Origin: Streptomyces venezuelae
GTDB taxonomy: Bacteria > Actinomycetota > Actinomycetes > Streptomycetales > Streptomycetaceae
Length of the DNA stretch: 64,000 nt
Reading direction: 5' to 3'
NCBI RefSeq assembly: GCF_008642355.1
Contig: NZ_CP029193.1
Span: 1,140,001-1,204,000 of the forward strand
Shown in pieces: positions 28,533 to 37,005 of this stretch (the first letter of the stretch is position 1; each line of letters starts with the position of its first letter). A model generated the notes under the pieces. That model worked only from the letters and a program-made list of their open reading frames with translations, did not search any database and had not been told where the DNA came from. The position numbers were made by a program, and so were the translations under genes.

Positions 28533-29654
28533 GTGACGACGACCCCGTTGCCGCCGAGCCTCACCGCGACCCTCCCCGGCCGCTGCTACACCGACCCGGA
28601 GATCTTCCGGCAGGAGCAGGACCGCGTCTTCGAAGCGCTCTGGTTCTGCGCCGTGCGCTCCGCCGACCTCGACCGTCCCGGCGCCTTCCGCACCGTGCAG
28701 GTGGGGCGCGAGAGCGTCCTGGTCACGCGCTCCCGCACCGGCGAGCTGCGCGCCTTCCTGAACGTCTGCCGCCACCGCGGCGCCCGTCTGTGCACCGAGG
28801 AGTCGGGGCAGGTGCGGCGCGCCCTCCAATGCCCGTACCACGCCTGGACGTACGACCTGGAGGGACGGCTCGTCGCCGCGCCCAACCTGGCGAGGATGCC
28901 GGACGTGGACCGTGCCGCCTATGGGCTGATCAAGGTGGCCCTGCGGGAGTGGCTCGGCTACGCGTGGGTGTGCCTGGCCGACGAACCACCCTCCTTCGAA
29001 GAGACCGTCATGGGCGCGGCGGTCGAACGGCTCGGCGACGCGGCGGCCATCGACCGCTACGGCACCGAGCGTCTCGCGCTCGGCAAACGCATCTCCTACG
29101 ATGTGCGCGCCAACTGGAAGCTGATCGTCGAGAACTTCATGGAGTGCTACCACTGCGCGACGATCCACCCCGAACTGACCGACGTCCTGCCGGAGTTCGC
29201 GGACGGGTTCGCGGCGCAGTACTACGTGGGGCACGGCGCCGCCTTCGGAGAGGAGGTCGGCGGGTTCACCGTCGACGGCAGCGCGGGCTTCGACCGGCTC
29301 CCCGAGGTGTCGCAGGACCAGGACCGCCGCTACTACGCGATCACCGTGAAGCCGACCGTGTTCATCAACCTCGTCCCCGACCACGTGATCCTGCACCGCA
29401 TGTTCCCGCTGGCCGAGGACCGCACGGTCGTCGAGTGCGACTGGCTGTACGCACCCGACGTCGTCGCCTCCGGTGCGGACCTCACGCACTCCGTGGAGCT
29501 CTTCCACCGCGTCAACACGCAGGACTTCGCGGCCTGCGAACGCACCCAGCCCGCGATGGCGTCACGCGCCTACCGCGAGGGCGGGGTACTGGTGCCGACG
29601 GAACACCACATCGGGCTCTTCCACGACTGGCTGACGAAACAGCTCGCTACGTAG
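28533..29654 (+). CDS. gbcA: Rieske non-heme iron oxygenase, probable glycine-betaine demethylase
   Basis: A 373-aa terminal oxygenase alpha subunit. Rieske ligands are C79-x-H81 (FLNVCRHRGARLC) and C100-x2-H103 (CPYHAWTYDLEG). The mononuclear iron site is ENFMECYHCATIHPEL, with His207 and His212. This form belongs to the GbcA/choline-monooxygenase-like group that demethylates glycine betaine to dimethylglycine with release of formaldehyde. The genes just upstream carry out the next two demethylations and formaldehyde removal. Electrons would come from the ferredoxin/reductase pair at 20.8-22.4 kb. GTG at 28533 (10 nt after GAGGAG) is preferred to TTG at 28515. The 3' end overlaps the convergent SMC-like gene by 8 bp. 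Confidence 0.85.
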   Translation: MTTTPLPPSLTATLPGRCYTDPEIFRQEQDRVFEALWFCAVRSADLDRPGAFRTVQVGRESVLVTRSRTGELRAFLNVCRHRGARLCTEESGQVRRALQCPYHAWTYDLEGRLVAAPNLARMPDVDRAAYGLIKVALREWLGYAWVCLADEPPSFEETVMGAAVERLGDAAAIDRYGTERLALGKRISYDVRANWKLIVENFMECYHCATIHPELTDVLPEFADGFAAQYYVGHGAAFGEEVGGFTVDGSAGFDRLPEVSQDQDRRYYAITVKPTVFINLVPDHVILHRMFPLAEDRTVVECDWLYAPDVVASGADLTHSVELFHRVNTQDFAACERTQPAMASRAYREGGVLVPTEHHIGLFHDWLTKQLAT

Positions 29655-32600
29655 TGGACGCCTGGACCGGGACGGGCTGTTCCTGGCCTGCGGGCCGCTT
29701 GTACATGCGTGTCGCGGTGATCTCCCCGTGCACCGTCTCGCCCTCCGGGTCCTGCTGCGGCAGGCCCGGCCGCAGGTGCTCCTCGACGCTGATGTACTTC
29801 AGGCCCGCGCGAAGGTCCGCGTCGTTCCGCAACCGGATGACCAGCGGGAACTCGGCGAGCGCGGTCGTGTCGAACAGGCCGGTCGTGTAGAGCAGCTGCA
29901 CGCCGAGCGCGTCGGATACGGCCCGCTGGAGCTCCAGGAGGTACGTCGCGTTGGCGCGGCCGATGGGGTTGTCCAGGAAGAGCGTGCCGGCGTGCCGGTG
30001 CTTGTCGCGGCCCCGGTCGTTGCTGCGCAGCGCGGCCATCGTGCAGTACAGGGCGATGGCCGCGGTGAGCAGCTGTCCGCCGGAGAACACGTCGCCCATC
30101 TGCCCGACGGGAACGCGCTCGGCACGCAGCACGGCGTCCGGCTTGAGGATCTCGACCGCGACACCGCGTGGTTCGAGGGCCGCCTGCACACCGCGCAGCA
30201 GCAGGGACATGCCGTCGCGCCGCATGTCCGAGTTCTTCTTCACCGCGGCGCGGGTCGCCTCGTCGATGACCTCGCCGAGCCGCTCCACGAGCGTGGCCTG
30301 ATCGGGTTCTTCGAAGCGGACCCGCAGGAACTCCTGCCCCGACCACTCGCCCAGGCCCTCGGGCAGGCGGGAGAGGCGCTGCGCGGACCTGAGGGTGGCG
30401 AGCGCGGACTCGACGAGGCCGCGCAGCCGGTCGACGATGCTGTCGCGGTTGCGCTCCAGCTGTTCGAGCTCGTCGGTGAGGACGCGGAGCCTGGGTGCGA
30501 ACGCGTCGGCCCACTTCTTGGCGTGCTCGGGCAGTGCGGACGCGGGCAGTTCGCGGATCTGCTGGCGGGCGGGGGTGCGCACCTGCTCGTACCGCGTCGC
30601 GTTCGCGTGCCGTACGAGGATGTCGCCGGCCTCCCGGACGGCGGACTCGGCCGTCGACAGGTCGGCGGCGCAGCCGCGCAGGGACCGGCGGGTCTCCGCG
30701 GCGGCCTGCCGGGCCTCCTCCAGGGTGCCCGGGTAGGCCTCGGGGGTCTCTTCGGTGTCGTCCTCGTGGTGTTCGCGCAGGAGGTCGCGGAGCAGGGCCG
30801 CGGTCTCGTCGAAGCCGCCGGCGGCGTCCTCGGTGACGCGGTGGGTGTGCAGCAGGGCGGCGTGCGCTTCCTTGGCGCGGCTCAGCGCCTCGGTGTGCGC
30901 GGCCAGTTCGCCGGTGGCGGTGCGCAGGAGCGCCTGGGCCTGTTCGGCGTCGGCGGGGACGAGCTCTTCGGGAAGCTCGGTGTGGGCGTCGCCGTCCTCG
31001 GGTGCGTGCCGTTCGGCCTCGCCGCGCAGGCGGCCGAGCTGTTCGCTCGCCGTGGAGGCGCGGGCCTCGATCAGCTGGACCTGGGCTTCCGCGCGGGCTG
31101 CGGCGGCCTGCCGGGAGGGGCCGTCGGAGCCGTCGGGGCCTTCGAGGAGCAGGGCGGCGCGGGTGCGGACCTTGTTGCTGAGCCGGTCGAGCTCGGCGAG
31201 CGCGGCGCTCTCGTCGCTCTCGGCGCGGGCCTGTTCGGCGCGGAGGTCGGCGCCGACGCCCACCTTCTCGTAGAGCTGGGAAGCCGCGCGGTAGGCCTCG
31301 CGCAGGGCGGGCAGCGAGGACTTGGGGGCTTCGCTGTCCTCCGGTACGTCCTCGGGGGCGCCGGCGATCTCGGCGCGCTCGGCGCGCAGCGCGCGGGCGG
31401 TGCGGCGCGCGTCGTCGGCGGCGCGCTGGGCGGCGCGGCGGTCCTCGTCGGCGGCGCGGGCCCGGTCGAGACAGGTCTGGGCGCGGGCCTCCGACTCCAC
31501 GGCGTCGTCGGCCAGTTCGCGGAGCTTGGCCTGCCAGCCGGCCCGTTCGCGGAGCCGGAAGGCGAGGCCCGCGAGGGCGTCGGCGACGCGCCTGGCGCGC
31601 TGGGCGGCCTCCTGGCGTTCGTCACGCACGCGTGCCGCCTCGCTCGCGGCCTCGTCGGCCTCGGCTCGTGCGGTGCGGGCCTCGGCGAGCTCGGCCTCGG
31701 CCTCCGTGGCGAATGCGCGCGCCTCCTCCGCGGCGGTGGCGAGTTCGGCGAGGCGGCCCCTCGGGCAGCCGGTGCGCCAGGAGGCGAGGCGGGCGGCGAG
31801 TTCGCGGTCCTTGGCGAGGCGGACGGCGAGCGCGCGGATCTCCTCGTCCCGTCGCGCGGCGCGTGCGCGCAGCGCCTGCCGCTCCTCGTCGGCGGCGTGC
31901 TCGTCGTGCATGGCCGGGTTCGGCGGTACGAGGAAGACGCCGCTGTCCGTGGACTGCTCGCCCGGCGTGGGCGCGAGGAGGGCGGCCGCGGTGCCGACGG
32001 CGACGGCGGAGCGCGGCAGGAGGGCGGCGTCGGCGAGGGCGTCGCGGGCGCGGGCGTGCGTGTCGGGGTCGGTGATGACGACGCCGTCGACGAGTTCGGG
32101 GCGGGCGGCGAGCACGCGCGCGTGGTCGGCGGGGTCGACGGCCTGGGCGAGGTAGCGCCAGCCGGGCAGGGCGGGGATGCCGTGCTCGCCGAGGAACTCG
32201 ACGGTGGCCAGGACGTCGGGGCCCGGCGGGAGGAGGCCGCCGTCGCCGAGGGCGCCGAGGATGCGGGAGTCGTCGGCGGCCGCGGTGCGCAGGTCGAAGA
32301 GCTGGCGTTCGGCGGAGGCGACGCTTTCGTCGAGCAGCTCACGCAGGTCGTCCGCGGAGCGGTCGAGCTCCTCCACGGAGAGGGCGCGTGCGGACAGGGC
32401 CTCTTCGGAGTGGGCACTTTCGGTGTGGTCGCCTCCCTGGCGGGGCAGCGGCACCCCGCCGCCCCCACCCGGCAGACTCAGGAGCTCGGCGAGCCGCTGG
32501 TTGCCCGCGATGGACTCGGCGGCGCGGCGCTCCGCGTCGTGGGCGGCTTCGGCGGCGGTCGCGGCGTCGGAGGCGCGGGCGGCGGTCAGCTCGGCGCGGG

Positions 32601-34311
32601 CCTCGGCCGCGGCCGTCTCCTTGGCGTGGTCGGCGGCGCGTCCCGCGGCCTCGCGGGCGGCGTCCCACGCGGCGACGGTGGTCTTCTCGGCGTCGCTCGC
32701 GGCGAGTGCGGCGCGGGCCGGGTCGGCGTCGGGGGCGGTGTCGTCGAGCCAGCCCGCGCGGACGGCTTCGGCGGTCTCCTGCTCGACCTCGGCGAGGCGC
32801 TGCTTGAGGTGGCCCGCCTCGCTGCGGGCGCGCTGCGCCTCGGTGGCGGCGGCCGTGGCGTCCCGGTGGGCGGTCTCGCCGGTCTCCTGGAGCGCGGCGG
32901 AACGCTCCTCCTCTTCGTTGGCGAGGTTCTCCGCGCCTTCGGCGGCGGTGTGCAGGGCGCGGACGAGGTCGGCGGCGGCCTTCGCGCGGGCCGCGAGCGC
33001 GGGTGCCGCGTCGCGCTCGGCCTCGCGGATGGCGACGGCCACGCGCGCGGAGCGGTCGGCGGCGGCGCGGTGCCTCAGGACGGCTTCCGCGGCCTGCCAG
33101 GCGGCGTGCAGGGTGCGGGCGTCGGCGAGTTCGCGGCGCTGGGCGGCGGCGGCCTTCTCGGCGACGGTGAGCGCCAGCGAGGCGTGCCGGTAGGCCAGTT
33201 CGGCGGAGATCAGGGCGCTCTTGCCGCGGGCCCGCTCGGCCTCGGTCACGGTGTGGGCGGCGGCGGTGACCTGCTCGGCCAGGTCGGCTGCGCGGCCACG
33301 CTCCTCGACGGCGCGCGCGGAGAGCCTGCGCGCCAGGGTCCGGGTGCGGCGCTCGGCGCCCGCGTGCACGTCACGCGCGCGTGCCCGGGTGTCGGCGGCG
33401 TCGACGATGCGGTTCAGGAGGTCCACGGAGCCCGCGGTGAAGTCGCGTTCGGCGATCAGCTCGGCACGGCGCCCGAGCTTGTTGCCGAAGCCGTGGACGA
33501 GGTCGGCGAGGCCGTCCGTGTCGCGCGTGTCGGTGACGGCGCGCAGCAGCAGGTCGGTGAAGTCGGAGTCCTTCTTGACGGCGAAGAGGCCCGCGGCCTC
33601 GCCCTCGTCGGCGTTCATCTCCCGCTGGTAGCGGAAGAGTTCGGGGTCGAGCCCGAGGTCGCCGAGGTGTTCGTTCCAGCGGTCGTGGATCTCTTCCCAG
33701 TGCACTTCGAGGTGCGGGTACGCCTTGACCGCCTCGGTCATGGCGTCGCGGAAGCCCTTCATGGTGCGCCGCCGCCCCTGGGCGCCGGACGCGCCCTCCG
33801 CCGAGGGACGGACGGCGGTGGACTCGGCGACGGGCAGCGAGTCCAGGCTCAGGCCGGGGCCGGGCCGGAAGGAGTACCAGGCCTCGGCGAACTTCCGCGG
33901 GTCGTTGGAGACCTGCCGGCCGCGCCACTCGCTGACCTTGCCGACGACCACGCACTCGCCCGTCAGGGTGTGCTGCCATTCCAGGGCGACGTGTCCGCAG
34001 TCGTCCGCGAGGAGGAACTTGCGCAGCACGCCGGAGCTGGCGCCGCCGAGCGTGTTGCGGTGGCCGGGCAGCATCACCGAGAAGATCAGCTTGAGCAGGA
34101 CGGACTTGCCGCCGCCGTTCTCCAGGAAGAGCACGCCTGCGGGCGCGGGGCGGCGCGGCGGGCCGACCGGCTCGTCCTCGAAGAACTCCGCCTGGGTGGG
34201 CGCGGGGTCGGGCACCTCCGCGCCGACGCCGCGCAGGTCGAGCACGGTGTCGGCGTAGCGCGCACCGGCCGGCCCGATGGAGTAGAGGCGGATCCGGGAC
34301 AGCTCGTACAT
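29647..34311 (-). CDS. Large SMC/MukB-like ATPase (1554 aa)
   Basis: A 1554-aa SMC-type ATPase, last gene of a three-gene operon. The N-terminal ATPase half holds the Walker A ENGGGKS (residues 64-70) after a RecF/MukB-like start. Long Ala/Glu/Arg-rich coiled coils span roughly 330-640 and 780-1290. A compact globular insert near 660-790 (LGEHGIPALPGWRYLAQAVD) would be the hinge. The C-terminal half has the ABC signature FSGGQLLTAA (1409-1418) and Walker B LFLDNPIG (1444-1451). Asn1448 replaces the catalytic Glu normally found after the Walker B Asp. The ATG at 34311 is chosen; the frame is open upstream but antisense-like. It resembles JetC/MksB subunits in size, order and context, but I could not place it in a named subfamily. 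Confidence 0.85.
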   Translation of the reverse strand: MYELSRIRLYSIGPAGARYADTVLDLRGVGAEVPDPAPTQAEFFEDEPVGPPRRPAPAGVLFLENGGGKSVLLKLIFSVMLPGHRNTLGGASSGVLRKFLLADDCGHVALEWQHTLTGECVVVGKVSEWRGRQVSNDPRKFAEAWYSFRPGPGLSLDSLPVAESTAVRPSAEGASGAQGRRRTMKGFRDAMTEAVKAYPHLEVHWEEIHDRWNEHLGDLGLDPELFRYQREMNADEGEAAGLFAVKKDSDFTDLLLRAVTDTRDTDGLADLVHGFGNKLGRRAELIAERDFTAGSVDLLNRIVDAADTRARARDVHAGAERRTRTLARRLSARAVEERGRAADLAEQVTAAAHTVTEAERARGKSALISAELAYRHASLALTVAEKAAAAQRRELADARTLHAAWQAAEAVLRHRAAADRSARVAVAIREAERDAAPALAARAKAAADLVRALHTAAEGAENLANEEEERSAALQETGETAHRDATAAATEAQRARSEAGHLKQRLAEVEQETAEAVRAGWLDDTAPDADPARAALAASDAEKTTVAAWDAAREAAGRAADHAKETAAAEARAELTAARASDAATAAEAAHDAERRAAESIAGNQRLAELLSLPGGGGGVPLPRQGGDHTESAHSEEALSARALSVEELDRSADDLRELLDESVASAERQLFDLRTAAADDSRILGALGDGGLLPPGPDVLATVEFLGEHGIPALPGWRYLAQAVDPADHARVLAARPELVDGVVITDPDTHARARDALADAALLPRSAVAVGTAAALLAPTPGEQSTDSGVFLVPPNPAMHDEHAADEERQALRARAARRDEEIRALAVRLAKDRELAARLASWRTGCPRGRLAELATAAEEARAFATEAEAELAEARTARAEADEAASEAARVRDERQEAAQRARRVADALAGLAFRLRERAGWQAKLRELADDAVESEARAQTCLDRARAADEDRRAAQRAADDARRTARALRAERAEIAGAPEDVPEDSEAPKSSLPALREAYRAASQLYEKVGVGADLRAEQARAESDESAALAELDRLSNKVRTRAALLLEGPDGSDGPSRQAAAARAEAQVQLIEARASTASEQLGRLRGEAERHAPEDGDAHTELPEELVPADAEQAQALLRTATGELAAHTEALSRAKEAHAALLHTHRVTEDAAGGFDETAALLRDLLREHHEDDTEETPEAYPGTLEEARQAAAETRRSLRGCAADLSTAESAVREAGDILVRHANATRYEQVRTPARQQIRELPASALPEHAKKWADAFAPRLRVLTDELEQLERNRDSIVDRLRGLVESALATLRSAQRLSRLPEGLGEWSGQEFLRVRFEEPDQATLVERLGEVIDEATRAAVKKNSDMRRDGMSLLLRGVQAALEPRGVAVEILKPDAVLRAERVPVGQMGDVFSGGQLLTAAIALYCTMAALRSNDRGRDKHRHAGTLFLDNPIGRANATYLLELQRAVSDALGVQLLYTTGLFDTTALAEFPLVIRLRNDADLRAGLKYISVEEHLRPGLPQQDPEGETVHGEITATRMYKRPAGQEQPVPVQASTT

Positions 34312-34385
34312 GGCGGCGGACTCTCGTCGTAAGTCTTGGGGGGGGCGGCAAGCAAGATGGGGGCCGGAGCCCGGGAGGGGTGGTG

Positions 34386-35279
34386 TCAGGAGTGGAACGG
34401 CAGCCCCGCGTCGGCGGCCAGCTCCAGGTCGTCGGTCTCTTCGGGGGGCAGCAGCGTCGCCGAGCCGTCCGTGACCGGGACGACGCCGAGTTCGAGGAGC
34501 TCCGCCATGGCCGCGGTGCCCGCCATGTCGCGGACCTGAAGCTGGTAGCGGGCCGTGGTGCGGTACGTCCCTCCGGAGTCGTCGCCGGTGCGCTGCAGGA
34601 ACCCGGAGTCGGTGAGGAAGGCGGCTGCCTTGCCGACGATGCCCGTGGTGGATCCCGCGAGGCGGCGGGCGTCCTTGGTGGCGCCGGTCGAGCTGCGGCG
34701 GGCCCAGATCCGCCAGGCGGCTTCGAGGCCGGGCGCGTCGGTCGCGGGGTCGGTGTTCTCGCCGTGTTCCTCGGCGCGCTCCTCCAGGCGGTGGCAGGCC
34801 TGGCGTACGAAGGCGTCCACTCCGTTGACGGTGACGCGGCCGATGTAGCCGTCGTCGGCGAGGTCCTCGGGGCGCGGGAACGCCATGGCGGCGATGGCGA
34901 GGTGGGCGAGGCCGTGCAGGAAGCGGTCGGTGGAGTCGGTGGCCGCGCGGCGGGCGTAGTCGCCCATGCGGACGGCGAAGACGGAGTCCTCCGCGGCGGT
35001 CACGGCCATGCCCGCGCGCGGGGACACCTCCAGGACGACGAGCCCGAGGCCGGTGGCGACGGCGTCGGCGAGCCGGGCGAAGGGCGGGTCCTCGCGGTAG
35101 CGGCGGAGCAGTTCCGCGTACTCCTGGTCGCGGGCGGGCTGGAGCTTGGGCTGCAGTCCGAAGGCGACGAGCCGTGCGGCGTCGGCGGCGTCGGCCGGGG
35201 TGACGGGCGCGGGGGCGGCGGGCGCTGCCGTGGGGTCCGGCTCTCCCCACGCGGCGTGCTCTGCGGGGTGGTCGGTCAC
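34386..35279 (-). CDS. SMC-complex accessory subunit candidate (297 aa, KITE-like position)
   Basis: A 297-aa soluble protein with no signal or membrane segment. It begins with a Pro/Ala-rich ~30-residue linker and continues with predicted alpha-helical and winged-helix-like segments: DQEYAELLRRYREDPPFARLADAVATGLGLVV cut here to its helical core, VTVNGVDAFVRQACHRLEE, and GIVGKAAAFLTDSGFLQR. Middle position between a ~500-aa and a >1500-aa SMC gene matches the JetB/MksE (KITE) subunits of Wadjet/MksBEF operons; this is inferred from operon layout, not a recognised domain. The GTG start at 35279 has AAGGAG at 8-nt spacing and overlaps the stop of the 33-codon ORF upstream. A 74-nt gap separates it from the SMC gene. 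Confidence 0.75.
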   Translation of the reverse strand: MTDHPAEHAAWGEPDPTAAPAAPAPVTPADAADAARLVAFGLQPKLQPARDQEYAELLRRYREDPPFARLADAVATGLGLVVLEVSPRAGMAVTAAEDSVFAVRMGDYARRAATDSTDRFLHGLAHLAIAAMAFPRPEDLADDGYIGRVTVNGVDAFVRQACHRLEERAEEHGENTDPATDAPGLEAAWRIWARRSSTGATKDARRLAGSTTGIVGKAAAFLTDSGFLQRTGDDSGGTYRTTARYQLQVRDMAGTAAMAELLELGVVPVTDGSATLLPPEETDDLELAADAGLPFHS

Positions 35280-35377
35280 GGCGTGTGCTCCTTGGGGGCT
35301 GGGGCGAGGGCGAGGTGGAGACGGGGGTCGGTCATGGCCACGCCGAATCCATACGGGTGTGGGCCGGTCATGATCAT
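35276..35377 (-). CDS. Candidate 33-codon ORF bridging the two SMC accessory genes
   Basis: This small frame starts at ATG 35377, overlapping the stop of the upstream 508-aa gene (ATGA), and ends with a TGA that overlaps the GTG start of the 297-aa gene. A very strong Shine-Dalgarno, AAGGAGG (35382-35388), lies 4 nt before the first ATG and 10 nt before a second in-frame ATG at 35371. The peptide would begin MIMTGPHPYGFGVAMTDPR and ends in KEHTP. Exact coupling on both sides makes translation likely; whether the peptide itself works or only relays ribosomes is open. No similarity is recognised. Confidence 0.5.
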   Translation of the reverse strand: MIMTGPHPYGFGVAMTDPRLHLALAPAPKEHTP

Positions 35378-36900
35378 GCCGCCTCCTTACGGTCGGCCGC
35401 CATGCCGACGGCGTCCAGGAGCGCCGTGCCGACGATGAGGTCCGCGCCGCCGAACTCCTCGTCGTCGAGTTCGGTGCCGTCGTCCACGGCGAAGAGCAGC
35501 TGCTCCTCCCCCTGGCGGTAGGCGGTGCCGACGGGCGGGCTGGCCGCGTGCACGGCCAGCAGGGCGACCAGGTAGGGCAGTTCGGGGTCGCGGCGCCGGG
35601 CGTCGGCAAGGAGGCCGGAGAGCCTGCGCGGCGCGTCGGCGGGCAGGTCGAGCAGCTCCATGGCGCTCGCGAGCTGCTCCTCGCTGAAGCGGCTGTCGTC
35701 CGGGGTGGCGATCAGGTCGGGCTCGGGCATCTCCGCGCCGAGGTGCTCGCGCTCCACGGGCGGCGTGAGCAGTATGTCGACGAGGTCGCCGACGCGGACG
35801 GAGACCGGCGTGCGCAGCCCGGTGCCGCGCGCGAAGTAGGCATCCGTCACGCGGATCGCCTGCTCGGCGGGGAGCGGCAGGAGGGGGGCCACCAGCTGGC
35901 CGTACAGGTCGAGGCCCGTGCGTGCGGTGGGGGTGGCGAAGGCCTGCCGGTCCTGCTCGGCGCGGAAGAGCGGGCCGGCCTCCAGGAGGCGGGACTGCAG
36001 CTGGGTGTGGCGGCGGATGCAGTCCTTGACGATGTCGACCAGTTCGGCGGCGCGGCGCTTCTGCTCCGGGTCCTCGGACTCGTCGCGGGCCTTGCGGATG
36101 TTGGTCAGGATGGCGTTCTCGTGGCGGTACCGGTCCGCGACGTGGTCGAGCGCTTCGGCGATCATGTCGGGGACGGCCTTGAGCCAGTCCACCGCGCGGA
36201 CGTTGCGCCGGGTCGCGTCGAGGGCCTTGCGCAGGGTTTCCGAGTACTGGACGGTGCGGTAGCGCGCCTGCTCCGCCGCCAGCTGGGCGTCGGCGAGCCT
36301 GCCGCGGCTGATCAGCACCTCCAGCTTCACCTCGGCGGCGATCTGCGCGCTGGTGACGTCGGTGTCGAGGGCGCCCACCAGGACGTTGACCGCTTCGTCG
36401 GTCGTCCGCAGGTAGACACTGCCGCCGTGGCCGGGGACCTCTTCGAGGAGCTTGAAGTCGTAGTCCCTGCGGACATACGTCCCGTCCGGGGCGAACGTGC
36501 CGTACACGGCGCGGAAGCCGCGGTCGACGCTGCCGACGTTGATCAGGTTCTCCAGGACCCAGCGGGCCACGCGCTCGTGCTCGGCGGCCGGGCGCGCGGG
36601 CGCCTGGGCGGCGACGCGCGGGAGGAGCCGGACGACGATCTGCTCGTGGTCGGCGCCGGTGTCGAAGTCCATGTTCAGGGTGACGAGGTCGATGGCGGAC
36701 AGGGCCACCTCCGCCATCGCGTACACCGAGTACTCACCCGCGAGGTTGGCCTTGCGCACGTCGAGGTCGTGCAGCGGAGCCGTGCAGGCGAGGGCGCGCA
36801 GACGGCGCGCCAGGCCCTCGTCGGCGGCCGGGCCCAGAGCGGGCCTCGGCCCCGCGCTGAGCTGGGGCGGAGCGGTGTCCGTAACGGCAGGCGAAGTCAC
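35374..36900 (-). CDS. SMC-complex accessory subunit candidate (508 aa, kleisin-like position)
   Basis: A 508-aa soluble, mainly helical protein and first gene of the SMC-like operon. The N-terminal part (LHDLDVRKANLAGEYSVYAMAEVALSAIDL cut to its core at residues ~43-72, then MDFDTGADHEQIVVRLLPRV) resembles a winged-helix module. A long helical or coiled-coil middle follows (AQLAAEQARYRTVQYSETLRKAL, HENAILTNIRKARDESEDPEQKRRAAE). The C-terminal region has LPYLVALLAVHAA. The sequence does not look like DUF2397 or DUF3375, the known Wadjet JetA families, so kleisin-like is inferred only from operon position and length. GTG at 36900 lies 8 nt after a -10-like TAGTCT, suggesting a leaderless mRNA. 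Confidence 0.75.
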   Translation of the reverse strand: MTSPAVTDTAPPQLSAGPRPALGPAADEGLARRLRALACTAPLHDLDVRKANLAGEYSVYAMAEVALSAIDLVTLNMDFDTGADHEQIVVRLLPRVAAQAPARPAAEHERVARWVLENLINVGSVDRGFRAVYGTFAPDGTYVRRDYDFKLLEEVPGHGGSVYLRTTDEAVNVLVGALDTDVTSAQIAAEVKLEVLISRGRLADAQLAAEQARYRTVQYSETLRKALDATRRNVRAVDWLKAVPDMIAEALDHVADRYRHENAILTNIRKARDESEDPEQKRRAAELVDIVKDCIRRHTQLQSRLLEAGPLFRAEQDRQAFATPTARTGLDLYGQLVAPLLPLPAEQAIRVTDAYFARGTGLRTPVSVRVGDLVDILLTPPVEREHLGAEMPEPDLIATPDDSRFSEEQLASAMELLDLPADAPRRLSGLLADARRRDPELPYLVALLAVHAASPPVGTAYRQGEEQLLFAVDDGTELDDEEFGGADLIVGTALLDAVGMAADRKEAA

Positions 36901-36938
36901 GGTGCACAGACTAGATCCTCGGTCTGACAACGGTCGAA
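36901..36938 (-). promoter_or_regulatory. Candidate promoter for the SMC-like operon, leaderless start
   Basis: On the minus strand a -10-like TAGTCT occupies 36913-36908, 8 nt before the GTG at 36900. A weak -35-like TTCGAC lies about 19 bp further upstream (36938-36933). No Shine-Dalgarno precedes the GTG. Together these fit a leaderless transcript, which is common in Streptomyces. Confidence 0.4.
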
Positions 36939-37005
36939 ACGGCGCAGATCTGGCAGCGCTCAGCCCGCGGTGCCGGGCCCGGTCCGGACGTACTGCTCGT
37001 CCGGT

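Noticed and set aside
29728..34332. A 1534-codon plus-strand open frame opposite the SMC-like gene
   Set aside because: The product is a Gly/Val/Arg-rich composition without motifs, while the minus strand carries Walker A, signature and Walker B motifs in one frame.
29647..36900. Calling the operon a canonical type II Wadjet system
   Set aside because: The 508- and 297-aa proteins lack recognisable DUF2397/DUF2398 sequence, no JetD gene is adjacent, and Walker B is atypical, so only Wadjet/Mks-like is justified.
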